DNA of 22,435 bases from Parachlorella kessleri (lineage: Eukaryota; Chlorophyta; Trebouxiophyceae; Chlorellales; Chlorellaceae): the NCBI GenBank assembly GCA_001598975.1, contig BBXU01001934.1, forward strand, positions 1 through 22,435, written 5' to 3'. How positions within the stretch are numbered: the stretch's first letter is position 1; every line of letters begins with the position of its first letter. The translations under genes were made by a program, and so were the position numbers. Positions 1 to 9,042 of the stretch are shown here, in pieces. The notes beneath the pieces are model-generated. The model was not told the DNA's origin, ran no database searches, and was given only the letters and a program-made list of their open reading frames with translations.

Positions 1-66
1 GTGCATATATATATACACACACACATATATACGCCACATATAATACATATGTGTGTATATATGTGT
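1..66. repeat. TA/CA microsatellite with inverted repeat
   Basis: Alternating TA and CA/TG dinucleotides fill the left edge. A 12-bp inverted repeat pairs 21-32 with 55-66, so the tract could fold back on itself. It lies in the intron upstream of the first visible exon of the C2-domain gene. No coding signal was seen here. Confidence 0.6.
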
Positions 67-132
67 AGGGTACATGTACAACCAGATACTTGGTCCTGGC
101 ACGCTCATACTGACCGGCACCCACTCCCGTAG

Positions 133-3100
133 CAATGTTTGTCTGCAAGCAGGTCAAGGAGAACACCAGCAAGCCTCACTGGGATGAGTCGTTCCAGCTG
201 CTGGTGCACTACCCAGACAAGCAGGAGCTCACGCTGGTCATGTATGGTGAGTTGCCTGCCTGCGCTGCTTTGCAGGGCAGTTGCCTGCAGTTGCGTCTCA
301 CCCAGCTCCTTGTGCGCTGAGGTTGACTGTCACCAGTATCCTGGACAGTTGGCAATCTGTGGCTGGACTGTGTGTGAGTAGCTGTTAAGGATGAAGACGG
401 GAAGTGGGGAACTGGGGCCTTACAACAAGGAGGAGACAGCCGGTGCTGTGTCTGGGAGTGCGGTGCTTAGTACCACCCTTCGCCTCTGCCCCTCCTTGCT
501 GCGTCGGGTAGCAGGAGAGGGGGCTGTGGGCCTGGCATATATACACTTAGCAAGAGCAGTGTGATCAAAAACACTTGTTAATGGAAATTGTGAGAGGGCG
601 TGTTTTTCATTGCTGCAGACCACGACACCTTTGATTCCCATGACGAGATAGGCAGGTAAGCAGCCATTGCCAGGATCAGGACAGCCGGTATTCTGGTACT
701 AGGTGTGCCGCGCGATCTGCAGACTGTGTGGGCAGCTGCACCCTCCCTGTTGGACTGCCTGTGTGGGTGGCGCCCCAAAGACCTTGGTTACATGCAGCCA
801 GAATGCTTGGCCTGCTGCCCAGCCCTGGTCGATGCCAGACAGACCTGCCTTTTCTTTGCCTTCTTCTAAGACGTCCGGCATGTGCCACACGCTGTAGCAG
901 CTCTTGACAAACAGGTATATTGGACAAACAGGTATACATACACACACACTGTAAACATACAGAAGAGGCTAGCAACATCTCAACTCATCAGTTTACCTGG
1001 TGTTGCAGGGTTCATATCCCGGTCAGAGACCTGCCAGCTGGCAAAGTGATAGATGACTGGTACGAGGTACTGCCTGCCCATCAGGAGAAGTCAGACAGCG
1101 AAAAGTACTTTAAGAGCGTGAGTTGGGCCATCTTTTCTGGGAAGCCACTTTCTCTAGAGGGGCACACGACAGGGAGGGCAGTGAAGTGCAAACGGTCGAG
1201 TCAACTCTTTCCAGATGCCACTGGTTTCTCAGCTCTGAGGGTGGGAAAAGCCTTGGTCCTGATCAGCACTTTTGGGGGGGCCCAAGGGGGTTGCTTTGCT
1301 AAACACCTAACCTCCTTACCCGTTCTGGATGCCCAACAACACAGGTCTATTCCCCGAGGGTGTGCTGGGCATGACCTACTGGTAGACAGGCATAGCAGCA
1401 GGCTTCTTAGTCTGTAGGCGGGCTACAGGCTGTGTGCGCTCCCAAGTGCGCATCCAGCAGAGCCAAGTACTTCAGCACCCAGAATACAGCTATCTCTGGC
1501 TGACTGGAAGCTCTGTACTGCACACTGCCACGGCTGCAGGGCAACCCGGTCTCCTGGGTGGTGGGGGCGGGTCAGAAGGCCATGGGCATCCTCATACGGC
1601 CCTGGGACTACAAGCCCTTCAGCCTGACAAAAGACGAAAAGCGCAAGGCCGGGTGCCACCTGCACCTGCAAGTAAGGCTCCCCACACTCGCCTTTTTGCC
1701 AACTTGCTTGCCCTGCACGCGCGTTGCCAGCCATACACTGATGCTGGCTGGCCGGCTGGCTAGCCGGTGTAGTTTGCTTTTTGTAACTGGCTGTTTGCAT
1801 ATAGAGAGCAACGGTTGCCAGAAATAGTCGACCACCAAAGCAAGGCCTGTGACGTAGCAGGGCTGCCTGTGCCCCTCCTGCTTTCCGAACAAGGGAGATG
1901 GCATTGCCGCCCTCCACATCGTGCTCCCAACTCTTCAGGAGGGCAGTCCGTCTCCCAACCCCGCCCCACATCAAGCCAGTAGCCTTGTCCTGACCCTTCC
2001 AGCCCGCCCCTTCTTCCTGCGCTGCAGCTGCGCTTCTCGGAACTCAGCGCCGAGGATGTGGACGCAGCAGCCAAGGAGCAGCAGGGGGCCCCCGGGGCGG
2101 GGGGGCAACTGAGCCACCTGGACCCCCATGTGCGCAACATACTACGCGGCGGGGTGTTGTATGTGCGCATACACAAGGTCAGTCAGTGGCTTCCTAGGAT
2201 GCTTTGGGTGGTTGCGGGTGGTTCAGCAGGAGAGGTGGCAGTCGTGCTTAGGTGTAGAAGGCAAGTGAGAAACGTTGGTATGGTTTTGTGGAGGTAGACC
2301 TTGAAAGCAGCATGTAGCTGCCTCTGTTGCCTGGGTATGCACCCAACATGCAGTGACCCCCCTGATGCTGCAGGGAGTTTGTGCCCTCAGTGCGCTAGTA
2401 ACAGTGTGCCTGCCTGCTTGTACTGCTCACTGGGTTCAGGTGGAGTCGCTCATGGGCAAGGCAGTGTTCAGGGGAGGCTGGAAGCAGGCAGTGAAGGTAA
2501 GTACGTGATGTGCCGGTTGCTGGCAATACGATGGTGCCATGGAGACATGCTGATATATGTATACCCAGTGTTTCCTATAGTCTGCCAAGACCTTCAGGTG
2601 CAAGCCTGTCGCGTGGCTAAAGGGCGCACTAGCTACATGTAATGTTAGCCTTGCATGGACTATTTATTGTGTCAGTGAGCGCCTAGCCGACTGCGCTTGA
2701 AACCGTCTTGGCTGCAGATCAAGGTGCGGCTGGGGGACATTCAGAAGGCAACAGCAGTGGCCAAGGGCAAGAAGAAGAACGAAGCCATCATGATCAGCCA
2801 GGTGAGCAGCCCTCTGGCAGCGGTATTGCAGTGTCAGGTACTAAGCTTCTGCTGCAACAGAAGCCGGCCGTCGATGGATCCAGTGGTTGGTAGCCAGGCA
2901 TGTATTCTGCGGCAAGCGGCAAGATGCTGGCGGCGCCGAGAAGACTGGATGAGTCTTTGTCTGACCAGGTCAGCAGGCTAAAACCGTGTTTGAAGTGCGA
3001 CAGCAGTATGTGCGTTTGCGGGTTGCACGATGGTTACCTTCGCCACCCCAGTTGTGGGAGTTGCTGCTTCCTGTGCCACTTGACCGCTGTCCGGAGCTTA

Positions 3101-3808
3101 CTGTATTTACGGCTGGGCGACTGTGCAGGAGCTGGAGTTCATAGTGGGTGGTGAGATGGCTAAAAGCGGCCACAAGCTGCAGTTTGAGGTAGGTTGGGCT
3201 GCCCACAGCTGGTCCGGGGTGGAAAGCATAACCACAGTCCAAGGGGAAACTCAAGAAGTGGGAAAGACAATGGGCTTGTGTCTCCTCTTTGGCAACCATA
3301 CGTTTGGCAATGTCTACCAGGCATCGCCAACATGTGCTATGTTGTCACCCTGGCTTGTTGCAGGTGTGGGACGTGCACTGGCGAAACGAGCTTAAAGGGC
3401 GGCTGCACATACCATTTGATGACATCAAGGACCATGTGGTAAGTGCATGCCGCTAAAAAGGGGTTGCCTGCATTTCCAAAGGACGTAAAACCTTGTGTGG
3501 GGAGTCCTGCCATATGTGCGTGTTGCATACGAGGTAACGGTGGCGCAAGGATATTTTCAAACACACGATCGAGTCGTTGATCTTGCACAGCACGCTGGGG
3601 TACCAGAAAGACCTTTACCCGGTCCTGCGCAGGTGAGCCTGGCACTATCTTTGCTGTCCTGTGACCCCCTGCCACCATGCCACTTCCCCTTTGACACCCA
3701 TTTGTTGGTGTGTCACAGATGGTCCGCCACACCTACGACCTGGAGGGGACCCAGCGGGGCCGCATCACGCTGGAGATGCAGTGGATGCCAGCCTTCGCAG
3801 CAGCGTGA
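133..3808 (+). CDS. Tandem C2-domain protein (synaptotagmin/NTMC2-like), 3' part
   Basis: Exons: 133-246, 619-655, 1009-1117, 1540-1671, 2028-2177, 2440-2496, 2718-2801, 3129-3188, 3364-3438, 3550-about 3632, 3719-3808 (stop TGA). Phases agree at all junctions except the last. The first three exons give the end of one C2 domain: KPHWDESFQLLVHYPD, then LTLVMYDHDTFDSHDEIGR, then IDDWYEVLP. The exons at 1540 and 2028 give a linker, and the rest a second C2 domain: GGVLYVRIHKVESLMGK, KIKVRLGD, HKLQFEVWDVHW, and a last strand RGRITLEMQWMP. C2 domains bind membrane phospholipids, often with calcium. Plant synaptotagmins tether ER to plasma membrane through an SMP domain before the C2 domains; that part would lie upstream and is not visible. 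The family choice is inferred from C2 similarity; MCTP or another C2 protein is possible. The last junction has a phase conflict (see findings). Confidence 0.72.
906..936. repeat. 17-nt direct repeat in a C2-gene intron
   Basis: The 14-mer GACAAACAGGTATA occurs at 906-919 and again at 923-936, a unit of 17 nt, followed by a short CA run. It lies in the intron between the exons ending at 655 and starting at 1009. Each copy contains a donor-like CAG|GTATA. A local slippage duplication is the simplest explanation. Confidence 0.55.
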
Positions 3809-4440
3809 TCACCCAGGACAATGGTGTGCGTAGTGGCCAGTCCAGGGTCCCCGGCTGGGGCTGTACAGTGGGTTGCTCTGCCCTGAGGCTGTGCATTGGT
3901 GAAGGTTGGTCTGCAGGTGCCGGTGTGTGTGTGTGTGCAGGAGGGGGGGTTTGAACTGGGCCTTGGTGTATGTGGCCAAGCAGGGTTTCCAGCTCCCCAG
4001 GGAGCTGCATAACTGGGGCCCTGAGTATTATTTAGGTCCCCGTCTTGTTGACTGTTCCGCTTGTGCCCGCATCCTGACCAGTCGATGCGGGATGCCGTGC
4101 TTGTGAGCGGACGTGGAGCTTGTATACTGTGTTGCTATACTGTGGTGCGATTTGTGCGCTCTATGTTGCGCGTCTTTTCTTGATAGGGGTTGGGGTTAGC
4201 TCGCTGCGAGCTGTCATCAAGCCATCAAGCACTGACTTCATCCTACGTCACGTTGGAGGGTCCAGCTTTTTCACCCTTCAATCCCTGAATGAATCGCATT
4301 TCTTGTATTAGCAGTGGTTTTTGTTGCTTACATGTACCCCTTGAGCTTGCCAAAACTAGTCCCGCTGTAGTGCAGAACTCCGCGGTTGCAATTCGGATCC
4401 TTGTTTTCCAGGAGACACCAGTGTAATGTCTGACAAGAGC
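3809..4440 (+). other. 3' UTR of the C2-domain gene
   Basis: This follows the TGA at 3806-3808 and runs to just past the first downstream TGTAA at 4422-4426. It includes a TG-rich run near 3922-3938. No exon with good codon bias or family motifs was found. The implied length of about 610-630 nt is plausible for a green-algal 3' UTR but is inferred only from the TGTAA position. Confidence 0.45.
4422..4426 (+). terminator. TGTAA polyadenylation signal, C2-domain gene
   Basis: This is the first TGTAA on the plus strand after the C2-gene stop. TGTAA is the usual chlorophyte poly(A) signal, with cleavage expected some 10-20 nt downstream. Confidence 0.45.
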
Positions 4441-4919
4441 AGCAGCAGCTATGGATATCTGCACTGGGCCTGTTGGCCTGCCCCTTTGACCCTTCCTGCT
4501 GGCCCCACCAGCCAAAGCTTTGCTAAGCTAAGCTTGGCAACTGTGCATGTCACTGCGGCAGCAGATGACACAACCTCCACCCAAGGTCTTGTCCCTTACA
4601 AAATCCATCCTCCATAAGACTGTCACATGCTTCAAGCACCTCATCCTGCTTGCTCAGCCTTCTGTCGTCGCTCATCTGGAAGAAGGCGCCAGGACCTGCT
4701 GTGAAGCCCTCAGCATGAGATGCCTGCTCTTCTCTAGCAGGACCCCCAGGGGAGAACTGGTTGAGTGTTTATAAGACTTTACCTAATTTTACCTTACTCA
4801 TATACCTGAGAGGGCTTGCTGCAGTGTTATTGCTGTTAGCGACAGGACGCGTCTCACCGTTTGTGAGCCCACCTTGTTACAGGCCTGCAAGCCCCCAAGG
4901 GTAGCTGGCCACCGTGATC
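4441..4919. other. Intergenic region and 5' leader of the PH/WW gene
   Basis: No coding exon was recognised. An acceptor-like ttgttacag ends at 4882, so a 5' UTR intron is possible. An in-frame TAG at 4902-4904 lies 15 nt before the chosen ATG, which supports a start at 4920 if that stretch is unspliced. No clear TATA box was found. Confidence 0.4.
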
Positions 4920-7900
4920 ATGCCTGGGGAACGGTTTAGCGTAAGGCTCGTGTCCGAGGACAGTGGCTCCACGGACAGAGTCACAGTCGAGGTCGGCCTA
5001 GAAGGCTTCAACATCCTCAGTAGCGACGGTAGCAGGGTTCTTCGCAAGTACCCTTTGCACCACATATCGAGGTGGAGCATGAGAGGCACCAGGTAAGGGG
5101 AGCACAAGACCCTGGCGGACTCATTCAGCTGGCTGCGGCCCTCTTTTGTAGGCGCTGGGCGTAAGCTTTGTTTGCTGGTTTACTTGACATCTTGGGTGTG
5201 TGATTGAGGCTGGAATATAGTGAATTGAACTACACACGCCCGGCGTGGCCACAAGCTGGGATATGAGCACACCCTCACTTTTGCATGTGTGCCTTGTGCA
5301 TCTGCAGCCTCATCTTGTTCACCAAGAGCCCGGTGGACGTGGAAGACCGCACAGTGACGCTGCAGGGCGACGAGCACACCATACGTTCAGTGCTTGACAC
5401 GCTCACCTCCTCTTGTATGCAGTGAGTTGACCCGTAAGCAAGCTTTACTCTGAGCAGGCGCTTGCAAAGGGCAGAGGCATAGTTGTGTCGTGTGCTAGAA
5501 GCTCACAACCCGCAGCATGGCTGACCACCGTGTTACATGCCAAGCCGTGCACGCAACCTGCTTGCTCGGGAGCAACGGAGCGGGGTATCACATCTGGTTG
5601 GAGTTCAAACCTGTCTTGCCTGCAGGATGGCGGAGCTGCTGCAGAGCGGGCAGGGCCCAGAAGGCGCCGGCAAGGCTGCGGCCCAGTCGCTGAACATGCT
5701 GCTGAAGAAGAGCAAGAAGCCCACGGTGAGACAGCCAACCCTGGGCCCTGCCAGACTTTTGGATGTGGCAGCCATTGTGTTCCTTGGGTTGCGGGATGGG
5801 CTCCGGCTTAGGTCATCAGCGGAGCGTCGCGGTGTCCAGCACGCCATGGAATGGTTGGGGAGTTCCAGATTACCCTGGGGCGTGCCCACTGTGTCAGTAC
5901 AAATGCTCACTGCAATTCAACTTGTTGTCGCCCCTACTTAACTTCCCCAGGTGTTTCACATCGCCTTGCCTGTGTGCTTCCCTGCCTGGGCGTAGCTGCT
6001 GACCGCGGACCAAGTGGAGTTCTGGCACCACCCCGAGAAGGCGGGCTGGATGTGGAGCCAGGGCGAACACATCAAGACCTGGCGCAAGCGCTGGTTCGTG
6101 CTCAAGCAGGGCTTTTTGTTCCGCTTTGCCGGCAGCGACCTCAACTCGGGGTCCAAGCCGCGCGGCATCGTGGACCTGAGCCAGGTCACCGACGTGGGTG
6201 ATGGCGCGGCCGCCACCGGGCGGCCCAACTCCATCAAGGTGTCGACCGCGGGCAGCCACATCTGCTACCTGACCGACAGCGAGACTGCGCAGGTGGGCGG
6301 GCGGGCGGGCGGCTGGTGGTGCGAGGGAAACGCCTTGGGCCGCAGGCTGGAGGGTACGCGGTGTGGCTGCCTGTGCATAATATAAGGATACAGCGCATGA
6401 GGCATCTGGAAGTGTGAGCTCGTGCCTCGACAGGTGACATGCTGGGAAATACATGTAAGGGTGTGCACAGCCTTTCAAGCCTGACCATGGCCCTCGTGGG
6501 TGTTGTAGCCAGCAAGAATAGTCAACTCCCTTTCGCACGCACTGGCAAGGTAGCCCACGTTATCAGGGCTGTTGACCTTGTGTGGCCCCACACGTTCCGC
6601 GATCCTGGATAAGAACTTCCGTAAGAACTCCAGTAAAGACGCACCGTCCCACCCTGCAGGTGGAGTGGATAAGCGCGCTAGAGGGTGCCGTGAGCCGCAT
6701 CGTGAAACTAGTAGCTGGAGTGGAGGAGGAGGATGGGGGTGGGAGCAGCGGCTACGCGGGGGCCTCAGGCACCACTGCTAGCGCCAGCAAGACCTCAGTG
6801 CCCAAGTCGTGGGCAGAGCAGCTGGAGCGCAGCTTTGCGGCCAGCGGGGGCAGCAGCGGCGCAGGGTCGGGGCCTGGGTCGTCCCGCCGTACGTCTAGCA
6901 ATAATGAGAGGTGGGTGGTAGGATTGGAACGAGGACGGGTGGGAGGGAGCCTGACCCCTGAGCCAGCCAACCACCAGGCGTTGCTTGGCCCTCTGGGCGT
7001 ACCCATGTAGGCCCGAGCGTTGCAGCAGCAGTTGGTTCGGGAGGCTAGCTGGCGTGCATGTCCAGGTGCTGGTGGTGTCAAAAATTATTGGTATGTTAAT
7101 GCCAAGTGTGCCGCACCAAGCTTTGATTGTCCAGCAAGGCTTGGGCATGGTCTGAGGCTAAGCTGTAGTGTGGCTCAGGTGGTGGCAGGGGTTGAAGGTA
7201 ATAAGGTTTGTCTGTGCAGGAACATGATGGTCAGCGTCATTGGTTATGGCAGTGGCGGTGGCGGTGGTGGCGACGCCGGTGGCTCGGCAGCCGCAGCACC
7301 CTCAAGACCATCTGGCTCGCGCCCGCAGGGGGGCGCGTATGACGACTACGGTTACATCAAGGTTGACTATGGCAGCATTGCAGGTGCGGCAGTTGCAGCT
7401 CGCGCCGTGTGGCGGCTGGCTGTACAGTACCCTTGTTCTGTCGGCACATGCATGTGTACATAGCCCCGTGTGAACCCAGCCCTGCTGGGCTTGTTCAGCC
7501 ATGTCACGGTTGGGGATGTCAACAGTTGTAGTGGTAAGGCTAGACTTTGACATGCTGTGCCCCGCCCCCGCCCCGCCCCGACCCCCCCCCCGCCCCGCCC
7601 CGCCCCGCCCCGCGCGGGCGTCGTGCAGCCAGGCCGTTCCCATGGGTCCACCCTGCACCTGTGGATTGGTTGGCATTTGCGTGCGTGCCATGTGTTGTCT
7701 TAGGTTATGATACCTTTTGACACTTCAGGTGCCCAAAGCCTGCCCGACAGGAGAGACTCGTCCACCTCCTCTGGTTATGGTGCTGGCGCCGCCGCCAATG
7801 GCGGAGGTTACTCATCCTACGGCCAGCCCAGCGCAGGTCCCCAGTCGGGCCCTGCTGGCTACCCCACCTCCGCCTACCAGCCCCCACAAAGTGCCTATCA

Positions 7901-8198
7901 TGCCCAGCCGCTGCCATCGGAGCCTGCTCACGCCCATGCGTACGGCGGCGGGGGGTATGCCCAGCAGGTGCAGCAGGGGTTCCCCCAGTACCAGCATCAG
8001 GCACAGCAGCAGCAGCAGCCGATGGGGCCAGCAGGCGGGTATGGTGGGGGCGGCTCGACACTGTTGGACTCTGTGACGGCGCCCCCGGCCCCACAACCCT
8101 CGTCAGGCAGCCCCTGGCAGACTCACTACACCGCAGATGGGCGGGCGTACTACCACAACACAGCAACGGGCATCACACAGTGGGACCCGCCCTACTGA
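4920..8198 (+). CDS. PTB/FERM-F3-like + PH + WW domain protein
   Basis: Exons: 4920-5092, 5308-5421, 5626-5725, 5996-6292, 6660-6910, 7220-7383, 7729-8198 (stop TGA); all phases agree, giving 522 residues. Residues 1-100 (VTVEVGLEGFNIL, VLRKYPLHHISRW, LILFTKSP) look like a PTB/FERM-F3 fold. Residues about 130-250 are a PH domain very like plant AtPH1: QVEFWHHPEKAGW, GEHIKTWRKRWFVLKQG, SKPRGIVDLSQV, VEWISALE; the basic WRKRW loop would contact phosphoinositides. Residues about 250-490 are low complexity, rich in Gly, Ser, Ala, Tyr, Gln and Pro. Residues 494-522 form a WW domain (SPWQTHYTADGRAYYHNTAT, then GITQWDPPY), which binds proline-rich ligands. The likely role is a phosphoinositide-recruited cytosolic adaptor; its partners are unknown. 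Start choice: first ATG after an in-frame stop, just before the first domain strand. Confidence 0.82.
7556..7615. repeat. C-rich (CCCCG)n tract in a PH/WW-gene intron
   Basis: Repeated CCCCG/CCCCCG units with a poly-C stretch fill this part of the intron before the last coding exon. The minus strand, with many runs of four or more G, could form a G-quadruplex, and the plus strand an i-motif. The tract lies about 110 nt upstream of the acceptor at 7728. Confidence 0.7.
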
Positions 8199-8540
8199 GG
8201 GAGCGAGTTCTTGTGGGACTTGTGACAGGGGGCATGGGTGTGTAGGCCAGTCGTGTCGTCGGCTCGCCTGCTTGACCCCTAGAGCAAGGTTTTTGAGGGC
8301 AGTGAGCCTGTACAAGTGATGTTGCAGCGCTTCGGTGGAACCCCTCGGGTGGTAGCTCGCGTTATTAATGGAAAGAAAGGAACTCAGAGAGCATACTCAT
8401 ATAAACACAAAACTGAACAGGCTGAACAGTGGTCACCTCCTTTGAACTTACCGTTCGTATTGGATTGTAGCCGTGTCAGTTGAATTTCTGTCGTGCCATC
8501 TGGGGTGTATCGTTCAGATATGTAAAGTCGCACCCCGCCC
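8199..8540 (+). other. 3' UTR of the PH/WW gene
   Basis: This runs from the TGA at 8196-8198 to just beyond the TGTAA at 8521-8525. No other TGTAA lies between them. No coding exon or RNA gene was recognised. Confidence 0.5.
8521..8525 (+). terminator. TGTAA polyadenylation signal, PH/WW gene
   Basis: This is the only plus-strand TGTAA in the roughly 320 nt after the WW-domain stop codon. It fits the chlorophyte poly(A) signal. Confidence 0.55.
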
Positions 8541-9042
8541 CTGGTCTAGGATGGGATGCGGGTGACAGCAACTTGCTGGGTTGACAGCAGTGTGGCGGGT
8601 GCCAGCTGCGTCAGTCGGCAAAGCCAAAAGTAGGAGCAAGAACAAGCGAACATGCATGAAGGCCGCAAATTACAGTGTATGATCAGAAAGTTGGAGCGAG
8701 TGGATGTACCTGGGGTTGACTATTGGGAAGGCGACCATAGACTCGGTGCTTGTTAAACCAATTTGCATGAAGCTGAGGGTCCTGCCCATGGTATGCTGTC
8801 TGGGTTTTCCAACAGTGGGATTGCAGGGCTATAACACGAGTCCCTAACAGTCCACATCTGCTTCGGTTCGCACCCAATGGCCGCCATCATCCTGATTGCC
8901 ACTCAGGTTCTCCCCGCCAGCGCGCCTTGCGCAAGGGTGAAGGGGCCGTACCAGTAGAGGCTCATCATCAGACTGAGGAGCTCAAACTTAATCATTTCCT
9001 GGCTCTTTGGGAACCGGAGCTGTCACCTGCAGCACCATCGCC
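8541..9042. other. Intergenic region and 5' leader of the FKBP-MsrA gene
   Basis: About 500 bp lie between the inferred end of the PH/WW transcript and the FKBP-MsrA start codon. No exon with recognisable protein similarity was seen on either strand. The promoter should be here, but I could not assign a TATA box or a transcription start. Confidence 0.4.

Noticed and set aside
920..1417. A 165-codon open frame as a complete gene
   Set aside because: Only 1010-1117 is coding (C2 domain). The rest is intron on both sides, with clear acceptor and donor signals.
1751..1766. Short palindrome CCGGCTGGCTAGCCGG
   Set aside because: A 6-bp stem in a GGCTGG-repeat intron is expected by chance and shows no link to a regulatory site.
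2898..2967. A possible exon (MYSAASGKMLAAPRR...) in the C2 gene
   Set aside because: It has a cag acceptor and a gtcagc donor, but its phase does not fit. The C2 strand order is continuous from the exon ending at 2801 to the one starting at 3129.
5894..6538. A 214-codon minus-strand open frame
   Set aside because: It is antisense to the PH-domain exon 5996-6292, whose plus-strand translation is unmistakable.
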